Shown: piece after piece, positions 10,397-20,603 of the stretch
Layout: every line of letters starts with the position of its first letter
How positions within the stretch are numbered: the stretch's first letter is position 1
Program-made: the position numbers and the translations under genes
Assembly (NCBI RefSeq): GCF_002994745.2
Contig: NC_037094.1
Coordinates: 28,618,956-28,682,955, forward strand
Direction: 5' to 3'
From: Rosa chinensis
Lineage: Eukaryota > Streptophyta > Magnoliopsida > Rosales > Rosaceae
DNA: 64,000 nucleotides
Notes under the pieces: generated by a model
Database searches by the model: none
What the model was told of the DNA's origin: nothing
What the model saw: the letters and a program-made list of their open reading frames with translations, nothing else

Positions 10397-10825
10397 GATT
10401 CAAATTCTTTTGTTCAACAGCTTCCGTTTGGAGATATATAGTTATCCTTTAGTTAGACTCCAATAGTTTATTTCCATGTTAATATACTGTAAAGACAAAT
10501 TTTTTTTAGTGCGCTTACATCCCCTGATGTAATATGGGTACATTAGTTTGCTCGATATGTTTTTAGTTGTAATGCTTTTGTCGTGTGGGAATAATAATAT
10601 TTGTGGGTTCAATGTTTGTAGTCCTTTCACTTGTGAATCAATGAGCTTTTACTATTAGTGGTTTGTTGATAGCTTTTATAACTTATATCGATCTCCAGTT
10701 GATACTTGATGCCTATTTAGTCTTTCTCGCATGATTAATCTGGACTTAGATGCAATATTTGAGAATTAAAACATAAAAATGTGTGAAAATCAATCAATCA
10801 TAGCTTGCAGTGTTTTCGATCAGAG
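10397..10825. repeat. Duplicated 3' flank of copy B
   Basis: Collinear with 601-870 and then 1225-1395 of copy A, and with the matching parts of copy C. The stretch between these blocks in copy A is missing here, a deletion of roughly 350 bp. Homology stops near 10820 at GTTTTC. Confidence 0.65.
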
Positions 10826-12240
10826 TAGTCACTCTTGTGAACTGAAATAATTGCAATGGTTATAACAACAAAAGATCACTGGTATTGGTATGTGACTAAC
10901 CATGTGAGTGTTTTGACAACTAAATTATTCTAATCCAGTTAGGAAACGAGAAAAAAAGAACAGAAATCAACAAAATTAAAAGTAATATGTTGACTAACAA
11001 TCACAAAAGGCAAACGCACCCTGAATTAAAAAGGACAATGGCAATTAATCCCTACGCTGATTAAAGGAGGTATTTCTACATCTTTTACTATCTTCTCAAT
11101 TCTAAGATACTATGTTCTACGTTTGAAGAGAAAAATAAATTTCTACATATCAAAATGGACTCATACTGTAGTCAATTTACACATACATCAATGTAGTGGC
11201 CAACTCCTAGTCTCTAGTAACCTCACATTAACCAAGACATCAAATTAATCCCTTAAACACTGATTATCTGAGGTCAGGGGTGTAAAGCCTCTCTGCATAA
11301 TAACATGGTTAAAAAATAACTCATCCTGTCATAAAGAAGATGGGACTGATTCAAAAACATGTTCTAATTTTTGAGGAATATTGAGTAATCAATAACAGTT
11401 CAGTAGTTGATGAATAAACAAGCAAAACAAAACAAAACAAAAAGTAAAACAAAAGAACATTCAAATGCATGAGCAGAATCAATATGAAGAATAACAAACC
11501 AGAACTGGTTGTGTGCAAAGAGCAATCATTAGTGAAAAATGAAGAGCATATCCTACCGTGGTTATTTCTATGTGAGACTTGTCCCCCATACACTGCCTTA
11601 TTGAACTGTCGTATATAAGCATTTAAAAACTTAAAAGGAAAGTTATTTTGTGATCTTGGACAAAAAAGATTGCGAAACCAAAGAGCTACATACGGATCCA
11701 AATTTAGTTTCTTTCCCTCTTAGATTTAAGTTTTTGTTCAAGCTTCCGCAAAAACAAACCCAAAGCATTTTGAATGAACTAATTTCTTTTTTGAATAATC
11801 ACAATCACCATTAACTGTTCCTCCCCATTCAGTCTTTAAATCAGCAAAAACAAAACAACAACAAAAAACCTTAGTTCCCAGGTTGTGTTAAAGGACATGT
11901 ACAACAAATCAGTAAACAGAGGTCACAGCAACCCCAGATAACCAAACCATAAGTAAGCAATTAGTGAAAACAAATAGAATTATAGTTTTCATTAGTTATT
12001 GGGTGATTCTTTCAAAAGAATCTAATAGATGGAGTTCATTCTAATCATTAAAGAATCAATGTTCCGCATCTTGCCTACTGATTATGAAGTATTTAAATCA
12101 GTACCTGTCCGATTTTCTCCTCATGCTTGATCATCAAAATGAACTTTCTAGACTGACCAAACAAAACCAATACTTCCCCAGGTTGTTGAAACTAGAGACC
12201 GTAGATTGTAGATAAAACAATAACATAATGCTAGGCTGGC
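10826..12240. other. Intergenic, no supported gene
   Basis: AT-rich DNA. A 116-codon minus-strand frame at 11351-11701 has no recognisable motif and is followed by low-complexity sequence, so I do not call it. An AAAAC-type A-rich repeat lies near 11425-11450. Confidence 0.4.
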
Positions 12241-12849
12241 TCCACACTCCCATTCAAGATATATAGCATGACTACGTAGCTTAGTACCACCAATTCTTGT
12301 TGTGACTCGTGACCAGCATTAATTATCAATGTTGGACAGGACTCTTGTGTCTATAGCCTGCCATTTATTTGTTGGATAGAAATGTAACTTCTGCTAGTCG
12401 CATTGTTGTGTTTTCTGTATAGGGTGTTGGGACGGCATGATTTTACAATCTTGGACAGAGTTTCATCAGTAGCACATATATGGAAAATTGATGGGAGGAT
12501 ACTAACTTAAGAGAATGGCAAGACAAACCATGTGATTTCATGATTTCTCAGAAGCTAGTGACCCTCATTCGACAACTCATTTCATGTACCTTCTTCACCA
12601 CTTGCATGCTTCACATTCATGTAGCAGATGATCGCAACCTCTTATCATTTCCCTGGCTTATCTTTCAAAATAGTTTGGTAGATGGATTGAAACCTGTGGT
12701 AGCCCTCTTCTTGTCTGCTTTATATGTCATTTCAGTAGGAAGACAAACCCATGTGGTTTCTGACAAGCTAATGTTCCTACTGGAGCCCATGTCAGTTTCT
12801 CTTCAACACTAATTTCATGTAGCAGATGATTTTCCACATACCATTTCTC

Positions 12850-12857
12850 TATAAATA
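12850..12857 (+). promoter_or_regulatory. TATA box of first SAUR gene
   Basis: TATAAATA, about 130 bp upstream of the start codon. The sequence before it (CATGTAGCAGATGATTTTCC near 12816) is nearly repeated before the second SAUR gene at 14750, so the promoters are duplicates. Confidence 0.65.
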
Positions 12858-12987
12858 CACACGTAATCAGGTTCATGAGCAAACTCATCAACTCCTCTAC
12901 TTGCAAGCATCAAATTAAGCTCTCTCTTTTTTTCAAGTCCTTTGAATTCTTTTCTTCCTTCTTTGATCACTTCAATATACATAAACC

Positions 12988-13239
12988 ATGGGTTTTCGAT
13001 TGCCTCAAATTGCTAGCACAAAGACACCAGATATCCCAAAAGGCTACTTTGCAGTCTATGTTGGAGAGAGCCAGAAGAAACGATTTGTGGTTCCAATATC
13101 ATATTTGAACCAACCTTTGTTTCAGGATTTGCTGAGTCAAGCTGAAGAAGAATTTGGATACCATCATCCAATGGGTGGTATCACAATTCCTTGCAGTGAA
13201 GACACCTTCATTGATCTCACTTCCTGCTTAAGTGTGTGA
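12988..13239 (+). CDS. SAUR-like auxin-responsive protein
   Basis: An 83-residue single-exon protein starting MGFRLPQI. It contains the SAUR core: [40 protein letters not shown], then [19 protein letters not shown]. SAURs of the ARG7-like class promote cell expansion by inhibiting PP2C.D phosphatases and so keeping plasma-membrane H+-ATPase active. The length is typical of the short subclass. It lacks the 15-residue spacer after the N-terminus that the second gene has. A longer frame begins upstream at 12875 in another phase, but the family start is the ATG at 12988. Confidence 0.9.
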   Translation: MGFRLPQIASTKTPDIPKGYFAVYVGESQKKRFVVPISYLNQPLFQDLLSQAEEEFGYHHPMGGITIPCSEDTFIDLTSCLSV

Positions 13240-14244
13240 GTAAACACTAATGAAGCGGATCTTGGATCCAAAACATCCTCATTTTGAAACTCACTGCTGA
13301 GTCAAAATGAAGAAGAGGCTTCAGTTGATAATTTGATCATCCACTGAATCAAATCACTCTTGTGCTAACGGGAAACCAGCCTGCTGTACTCTTGAAGCTA
13401 CTTCTGAGCTGAAGAAAGATTTCCAAATTTTGAAGAAGAATCAAATCACATCTTATGAAGCAGGCAAATATGAACATTGTATATACTCTCTAAGCAATTA
13501 GTCTAAAGTCCATGAGACTCCAAATTTTGAACTCAATGACAGTCAAGTGCTGTCTTTTTAATCTTATGTACAATATATGGGAATGTAAAAGAATATATTT
13601 CAATTGCGGATAAACTTTCTTGTCTTATTTTTCATGATCTCATTTATCTTCTTGTAGCGATATAATTACCTAATCACAGCATATGTTGAAAAGGAAATAA
13701 TACTTGATGATATAATGGCTCATCTGATTTTTCACAATGGCATGCCTAATATCAGATGGTGTCTAATTAGACACATCAATATTAACATTACCACAAAATA
13801 TCTGCAGATAGAGCCAGAAACTGTCAATATGGTAAAGGATGATATCTTAGCAGATGAAAAATAGGAAAAGAAAAGTGAGGAATACAATAGCTTTCCATTT
13901 TGCGGGTAAAGAAAGAGAAAAAACCAAACCTAGAAAAAAAATATAGAAGTGCATGTGGAGGAATTTTCAAGCACAGATCAGCAGCATTACAATCTCTGAG
14001 AATTAAATACCAGTAAGGTAATGGTGCCATAATATACAATAATGATGTAAACTGAAGTGCAGTGAGTTTCAAAATGAATAAAAAGTGCAGTAAACATCTA
14101 GAAATAAGGGAAGATATAAACCATTGTACGCTAAATATCAGTTCAAGTAGGAGTTGAAAAAGGATTATCTGAATACCATTCTTGATACCCAAGTAATCAA
14201 AAGATTATAGAATTTCCAGTTCGAACAAGGAAACAGTATATTAT
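13240..14244. other. Intergenic between the SAUR genes
   Basis: The first 350 bp are the 3' flank of the first SAUR. Fragments of it resemble the flank after the second gene (a TGCTGAGTCAA-GATGAAGAAGAGG block near 13291 and 15279). The remainder is AT-rich with no gene seen. Confidence 0.45.
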
Positions 14245-14271
14245 ATGTGTGTGTGTGTGCGCGCGCGCGCG
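14245..14271. repeat. (TG)n(CG)n alternating tract
   Basis: About 27 bp of strictly alternating purine and pyrimidine, first TG steps then CG steps. Such tracts can adopt Z-DNA under supercoiling. It lies about 650 bp upstream of the second SAUR gene. Confidence 0.85.
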
Positions 14272-14349
14272 ACCACGCCCATATCTGGATATGTACCTGT
14301 AACTGTCCAAATTTCTTAGTGGTAGGGTAAAAGAAGTTGAGTAGAAAAA

Positions 14350-14462
14350 ATGAAATAATTCCTCAGCTTGTTGGAACTGGAGATCATAGAGATATCATAG
14401 ATATCAATCATATCATAGATGAAATAATTCCTCAGCTTGTTGGAACTGGAGATCATAGATAT
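14350..14462. repeat. Two-copy ~68-bp tandem duplication
   Basis: GAAATAATTCCTCAGCTTGT followed by TGGAACTGGAGATCATAGA occurs at about 14351 and 14419. A diverged relative (GGTTGTTGAAACTAGAGACC near 12181) lies in the promoter of the first SAUR gene, so this belongs to the duplicated upstream region. Confidence 0.7.
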
Positions 14463-14787
14463 AATACATGAAGCAGCGAAACCACATGCTAGGTTGGCTT
14501 GGTTATCCACCAATACTTGTCTGCAAAGAAACCCTACACACCAGCTTAGAGTAGAACTTCAAGTCTGAAGCGGGAAGATATCTCACTTTGGGTGGTCCCT
14601 GTTGTCTGTCAACTCAAGGAAGTACCAGACGACAGTTGCATATGTATCTGCTGGGGGATGAGTTATGTGAAGGACAAGACAACCCATGTGATTTCTTCAT
14701 TTGGAACAACCTAGTGTCCCTCATTGGTGCCAATGTTAACCACTCATTTCATGTAGCAGATGATCTTCCACATACCCTTTCATCATC

Positions 14788-14796
14788 TATATATAG
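14788..14796 (+). promoter_or_regulatory. TATA box of second SAUR gene
   Basis: TATATATAG, about 120 bp upstream of the ATG, directly after the duplicated CATGTAGCAGATGATCTTCC block. Confidence 0.65.
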
Positions 14797-14914
14797 ACAT
14801 ACCAATTCATGATCAGTAACTCAACTCCTCTCATTCATTAAACATTCAAACTTTCTCTCTTTCCCAGATCCTTTCAAGTCTTTTTATTGTTTATCCACTT
14901 GGGATATAGAAGCC

Positions 14915-15214
14915 ATGGGTTTCAAGCTGCCTGGAATTGTTAGCCCCAAAAGAAGTCTTACCCGATCTTCATCTAATGCAAACAAGACAGCTTCAAAAAC
15001 CTTAGATATCCCAAAAGGCTATTTTGCGGTCTATGTTGGAGAGAGCCAGAAGAAGCGATTTGTGATTCCAATATCATACTTGAACCAACCTTCATTCATG
15101 GATTTACTGAGTCAAGCTGAAGAAGAATTTGGATATGATCATCCCATGGGCGGTATTACAATTCCTTACAGTGAGGACACCTTCCTTGATCTCACTTCCA
15201 GCTTAAGTGTGTGA
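14915..15214 (+). CDS. SAUR-like auxin-responsive protein
   Basis: A 99-residue single-exon protein, a tandem paralog of the gene at 12988. It begins [20 protein letters not shown], a variable basic leader, then has the core [59 protein letters not shown] and the same C-terminus LTSSLSV. The role is as for the first copy: auxin-linked control of cell expansion at the plasma membrane. The two genes share coding sequence, promoter blocks and part of the 3' flank, so a duplication of about 1.9 kb is the likely origin. The first copy probably lost the leader spacer. Confidence 0.92.
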   Translation: MGFKLPGIVSPKRSLTRSSSNANKTASKTLDIPKGYFAVYVGESQKKRFVIPISYLNQPSFMDLLSQAEEEFGYDHPMGGITIPYSEDTFLDLTSSLSV

Positions 15215-16195
15215 CTGAATGATGAAATGAAAATGGGATCCAACTTCATATTCAAAAGGCTTCAGAATTTCAGAACATGCTGCTGAGTCAAGATGAAGAA
15301 GAGGCGAGGCCATGATTGATCATCAACTGAACCGACTCAGCTTCTGCTTAGGGGAAGCTTGTGCGTGTTTGCAGCTGCAATGGAGCTGAGCTGAAAGATA
15401 CACAAGTTATGAAGCAGACATATGAGAATATTGTATGCATCTTCAACAACGATTGGTGCAAAAATCACGGGGTTCCAATTTTGAACTGAAAAAAAGTGAA
15501 ATTATGTATTCAATCCGTGTAAACTTAGCTATCCCAAGAAACATTTTGGGAACAAAGAATATACTACAATTCTCATCAACTTACTTGTCTTTTTTTTCAC
15601 CACACCATTACCGTTAGTCACTAACTCGTCTTACAGTATTATTTGGCATCCAATCATCCAAAATCAACGATGGGGAATACTTCCTCATTAACACACATGT
15701 GCAGAAAGGGATTTAATATTTTAGCTTGATCGCCTCTGCAGCATTCAAGAGTCAAGACTGAACTTGTGTGCTTCTCATGCATGTGATATTCAACACCAAA
15801 TCAGGAGGACTACTTGCAGGTTTTACAATATGAACAGGAAGAGTATGAATGGAACAAGTTGAGCTAAACTTTTAAGCCCAGGAATATATGGGGGCATGTA
15901 TAAACCAGCAAGAACAAATAGTGATGTTGTTCAAGTAGCTCAGTCAAATGCATTAAAAAAAAATTTAAAAAAAAGTTTATCTGATTTCCATTCTTCAAAC
16001 CCAAGGATAAGGAATATTGAGTTCAAGTAAGCATCGGAAAGAGAAGAGGTTTTCAGACGCATTTCATCAAACAGGTGGTGGGCAACATCTCAATTTTTCA
16101 TGTGCATTCATAAAACAAACAGAAACGAAGAAAAACGAAGACCCAGAAAGCAAAGGTAGACTACCTGGAATCATAAGATCAACAAAAAAAAACCC
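15215..16195. other. Intergenic, no supported gene
   Basis: 3' flank of the second SAUR gene followed by AT-rich DNA. Short frames here have no motifs. Confidence 0.4.
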
Positions 16196-16198
16196 AAA

Positions 16199-16300
16199 AA
16201 AATTTGGACCATTTCTCGATTTATGCGTGTCATCCTTGCGCAGGGGCCATGCTAATCTTCTCTGTATCATTCCAATTTTATCGGATGTCCCCGAAGGGAC
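16199..16300 (-). ncRNA. U6: U6 spliceosomal snRNA
   Basis: Read from 16300 downward, the sequence begins GTCCCTTCGGGGACATCCG, the U6 5' stem-loop. It contains the invariant ACAGAGA and AGC boxes (in ATACAGAGAAGATTAGCATGG) and the internal stem GGATGACACGCA, and ends GGTCCAAATTTTTT, an oligo-U terminator for RNA polymerase III. The length is about 102 nt, as expected. The upstream element at 16355-16365 and a TATA-like box near 16323 sit at the spacing used by plant pol III snRNA genes. One visible change from the usual plant sequence lies before ACAGAGA (GGAATGATACAG, usually GGAACGATACAG). The regulatory boxes argue for a real gene rather than a retrocopy. Confidence 0.93.
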
Positions 16301-16322
16301 GAGCTGCATTGCTAAGCATTCG

Positions 16323-16329
16323 TATATGA
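16323..16329 (-). promoter_or_regulatory. TATA-like box of the U6 gene
   Basis: On the minus strand TTCATATACG, about 25 bp before the RNA start. The match is imperfect, but the position fits a plant U6 promoter. Confidence 0.55.
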
Positions 16330-16354
16330 AGAGCCTTAGGTTACTACTGTTTCT

Positions 16355-16365
16355 CGATGTGGGAC
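16355..16365 (-). promoter_or_regulatory. Upstream sequence element (USE) of the U6 gene
   Basis: Minus-strand GTCCCACATCG, a match to the plant snRNA USE consensus RTCCCACATCG, about 55-65 bp before the U6 start. Close spacing to the TATA box is what selects RNA polymerase III in plants. Confidence 0.9.
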
Positions 16366-16369
16366 TCTT

Positions 16370-18900
16370 ACAAAATGTTTTAAAAGCACACGTGCCTCAC
16401 GTGTCCTGTCTCAAGTGCAACTCTATGCGAGTAAAAGTGAAAAAACTAACAGACTTTGGCTACTTATACGTGAAACTAGAACAGATGAATTGATTTATAC
16501 ATGCAACACTACTATTGAATAGTAGTTTTGAATTATTAGAATCCAAATCAAGTTGGTGATGTAGATCCTACATTCGTAACTTGCTTTCTTCTTCGTTGTC
16601 TTCCTATATTCAGGACAAATGAAATAAGCACAAGCAAATGCACCTCTTGCAATCTCCAAAATACCTTAAGAAGCATTCCTAGTCGGTGTGGTGCACTGTG
16701 TTTTCTAGGAGCAAGGAATCATTCTTGAAACTTACTGGACTGAGGGTTGAGCAAGAACTAACTCCCTACCAGCCAATGCTTTTCGGTGTGTTCTGTCTTT
16801 AGTACATTTGCCCCATACAAATTATACCTTCAGAATCTCTCACTACAAATCCAATAACACCACCCTTGTAGGTGTCCTAGCCTGTCAAAAGCTTTCCATC
16901 AACATTTACTCTTAACCATCCCACTGGTGGGAGCTTTCAATCGTAAGCCTTGACTTTGTTGTTTCGATCTGGACTTCCTAGCAGGGTGACGAAACTGAAC
17001 ATCTTTGAGCATATTGGAAGACATGAAAAGCTTGAACCTGCAGTAGTATAAAGAAAAGTAGTTAATTGAAAGAATCTGAAGACAGAGTTGGAGCACACTC
17101 TTGAAACCAATTTGCAGGAGGAACAGACAACACTATGTAAGTTGAGTATAATTGTGCAAACCAAGGTCAAAGTGTTCCCCAATGTACATATGGATCATAC
17201 TGCAAAACAAAAGCTTACTGAACTAACCTAGCTACCAAAGATTTGGTGTAAACCACACATTTTGGATTCAATCCTCGACTCAAATGATTTATAGGACAAC
17301 TCAAGGGTTCGACGCTCCTCTTTGTCAGGGAAAACACCCCAAAGTCAACTATAGGTGATGTTTCAATACTAAGCCAATCAAAAGCAAAATAGATGCAATT
17401 TCTTTCAAGTGTCATATCATCCGAACCACTAAGACCTCCCACAGAAGAGATGCATTTGTTGTTAAGCATGCACAAAAACAATATCTGACTACAAAGGTCA
17501 ACAATCTCCACCCAGCAAGCACCACCACTACTATTACAGTACTACAAGTCTCCAACTTCAACACTTGAAATCCTTCAGTCACCTATGCTAGAGTGGTGTT
17601 ATGCAACATAAGAAACAGTTCATGTGATTCAAAATCCTTCACCAGCTACCAAGTCCGAGAGTAGATCCTATAGTCAATAAGTATTCTCCCACCATCAGTC
17701 CATCACTAATGCATAACTAACCTTTCAGCTGTGTTGCAGGAACGCCCCCATTCAATTTGATGTCAAACACCATTAGAAATTCCAATGCGCTGCGAGTTGC
17801 AGCATATAATTTTCCTCGACTATTTCTACATCCCGAAAATCGAGACCATCCTCAGTTTTTTTTATGTTTTTATAATAGGCTAGGGAATATATTTGGTCAA
17901 ACATATAGGTGAAATGGGTTAGTGTAGCTCTATTTTCCAGTTATTTATTTCTTCTTTGGTCTGATATTTAGAGTGACCTGAATTTACATCACCTTGGTCA
18001 ACTATACATAATCAAAATTGCTTATAAAGTGCAACTTCAAAGTCATAGTATGCATTTATATTTTTCATTTGCAGTCTGAATCTAGAATAGTTGAATGAAT
18101 TTGGTTAGACATGCATGTGTTCTACGAGAACTTTTCCTACTCAATCATGACAAAATATGTAGTGCCCGTGTCGCTATTTAATGGCCGGGTTGCTTTTTTT
18201 TTTTTGTAATACAAAATGAATAAAAGTGGTCTTAACATATTCTAGTATTCGTTGCATGTCGTGACATGTCAAAACATGTCAAACCTTGTCAACACTATTT
18301 TTTATTGAAATTCTCTTATGCCATAACCTCATCTTTGGTAAAACATAAGTTTTAGGAGTTATTTCAAGTGATGGACCGCAAAAATGTTGAACTGGTTTTT
18401 TAAATGATTTTTTCAGCTTTCCAACCGTTAAAAAAAAAATCAGGTCTAGGTTTCTTAGTTCATGTTCTAGAATCACTTAGAAATCATGAGTAAGGGGGGG
18501 AAAGATTTGGTGAGAATATGTGATTTTAGCCAAAAAAAACAGTCTACAGTCTACAGTTTTTTTGTGGAAAATCAGGGTCTCGGACCTTTTTTTTTTTTTT
18601 AACAGAAAGTTCTATAGTTGGTGCCTACATGGATCATCATTGTTGCAGAAGAGAACTTCATCCACATACCCAGTCCTGGTCTTGTTGGCAATGGTTATGG
18701 TACTATGTTCAACTATATTCAACTCTCATCGTCATCTTATTGAGGTAGAAATCCCAACACACCATTGTAATGTGTTTCTCGGTTTCTTGATTGTATGTAA
18801 AGAGTTCGTAGTTGTTGTACTGTACACACCAAATTTGAGTAATATGATTCATTCTATTTATATATCTGCCATGAATTCAGTGAAAAGTTTTATGTAGTTT
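16370..18900. other. Intergenic, no supported gene
   Basis: AT-rich DNA with short frames on both strands and no recognised domain. A short repeat of GTCAAAACATGTCAAACCTTG type lies near 18265-18290. Confidence 0.4.
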
Positions 18901-18906
18901 AACAAA

Positions 18907-19296
18907 TTGTGGGGTTGCTTAGAAACCCGGGTTCGGGTGGTTCTTGAGGTATTTTCAAATATGTTAATTAATGGTCAATTTATTGGTGCCTTTTCTTTTA
19001 AAGTTAATGTGCCCAGTGCAATTGCTGCTAAGATTTTGGCTATAATTGAAGCAATATGTGTGGCATGGGTGAGGAATTGGACTCACGTATGGTTAGAAAC
19101 TGACTCCATGCTCATGGTGAATTATTTTGACTCTCCAAATTTAATTCCTTGGAGGCTCTGTAATCAATGGTTAAGTCGTCTTCATCAGGCTCATCAACTC
19201 AATTTCCGTGTTTCTCATATCTATCGAGAAGGTAATGCAGTTGCCGACAAACTTGCAAACTGTGGTGTATCCAATGGGGGCGATTTGGTGGCTTAA
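18907..19296 (+). pseudogene. LINE-type RNase H domain fragment
   Basis: A 129-codon frame that matches the C-terminal RNase H-like (RVT_3) domain of plant non-LTR retrotransposons. IAAKILAIIEAICVAWVRNW is followed by VWLETDSMLMVNYF (catalytic Asp in ETDS), HQLNFRVSHIYREGNAVADK and LANCGV. The N-terminal strand carrying the first catalytic Asp is missing, and no reverse transcriptase lies upstream. The 3' flank has TTTTGGCCTAGTCCCCC near 19462 and CAATAAAAT at 19511, the usual LINE-like tail. It is a 5'-truncated remnant. A similar 3' tail on the minus strand lies near 43010-43230. Confidence 0.7.
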
Positions 19297-19584
19297 TTAA
19301 CATCCCGTCTTTTATCAAATACTTGGTTGTTCATGATTTATCTGCAAGAGTTCTCTATAGATCATCTTAGTTTTGTATTATTTTGGGCTCATTACTTTGA
19401 GTTCCTCCTTGTACTTTTCTTTTGTTGGTTTATTTTGTAACTCTTTGTTTGTATGAGCGGTTTTGGCCTAGTCCCCCGCTTGTCATCCCTGTATTATTTT
19501 GATTTTTATCAATAAAATTATAGTAAGGGAGGGGCGGTGACTCCCGAATGTAGTGGTCTCTTTCGAGGTTGTGTTGGTGCATGT

Positions 19585-19618
19585 CCCCCCCCCCCCCCCC
19601 CCCAAAAAAAAAAAAAAA
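19585..19618. repeat. C19-A15 homopolymer junction
   Basis: Nineteen C followed directly by fifteen A. The A run may be the tail of an inserted retroelement. Homopolymer lengths of this kind are also prone to assembly error. Confidence 0.8.
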
Positions 19619-19619
19619 C

Positions 19620-20330
19620 TTTAATAACTTATAAATAAGTTTTGCTTAATTAACACTTTGCGTGAATTTAGTGAAAGTTCGTATATATGTTATTAAAACA
19701 TACTATAGTGCCGTGATGATTATTTTGTAACTTACAAATTAGTTTCTTATAAAACTCGAGTGAGTTTAATGAAATTTTGCTCGTAGTTAAACAAATATGG
19801 TGTCCTTAGCTCTTAAATTTTTTAACATATACATGAGTTTCTTTGAACTCCCTTGAATTTAGTGAAGCTTAATTATTAGTAGTTCAACCCTTGTAACATT
19901 TCTAGCTATTTATATTTCTCAACTTAAATGAGTTCCTTTAACACATCCAAATTTAAGGATTTGCTAGTGTAAACAAACTATTTGTCCTCTCTTTGACGCT
20001 CTGTTGACTTTAGTGAAGTTTATTTGTGGTTCAACATGTAACGTTTATTTCTCAACTTAGATGAGTTCTTCTTACAATCATGTGAATTTACGTAAATATC
20101 ACTGGTGTAAACAAGCTATAATGTCCTCTAACTATTACTTTTTATAACTTAAATATGAGTTTTCTGTAAATTTAATGAAACTTGTAAGTAGTCTAAAAAC
20201 TTATAATGTCTCTAACTATTTGTTTTCATAACTTATAAATGAGCTTCTTTTGACACTCACATGAATTTACTGAAGTCAATCTACCGTTAAACAAACCAGA
20301 GTGTCGCTATCTATTAACTTTTTCTGATAT
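19620..20330. repeat. Diverged ~60-100-bp tandem repeat downstream of the ABCG gene
   Basis: The phrases AACTTATAAATGAGTT, TGAATTTAGTGAAG and AACAAACTATAATGTCCTCTA recur in the same order about seven times. TGAATTTAGTGAA-like cores fall near 19663, 19762, 19854, 19947, 20008, 20085, 20168 and 20262. Copies are much diverged. No coding potential. Confidence 0.65.
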
Positions 20331-20603
20331 ATACATCAGCTCTAGTTCATTGTAATTTTACTTTGTCATGAAAGATAAACACAAATATCCCAATATCTTT
20401 GTGGACCTAACAGCAGTTCAAATCATCAAAAACTATCCTTTGATATGTGTATATTCTATGATATGATCGATACCTACAGAAGGAGATGTCACCTATATAT
20501 AACTATAATTTTCAGCAAGATAACAGATCGGAATCAAAACGAGAGACTAATAATGGGACTGTATATCATATTTCATTATTCAGATACATGCTTGTATGAT
20601 GGT

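Noticed and set aside
11351..11701. 116-codon minus-strand frame
   Set aside because: No motif, ends in low-complexity hydrophobic sequence, no upstream promoter features.
16017..16493. 158-codon plus-strand frame
   Set aside because: It runs through the complement of the U6 gene; conservation there is RNA-driven.
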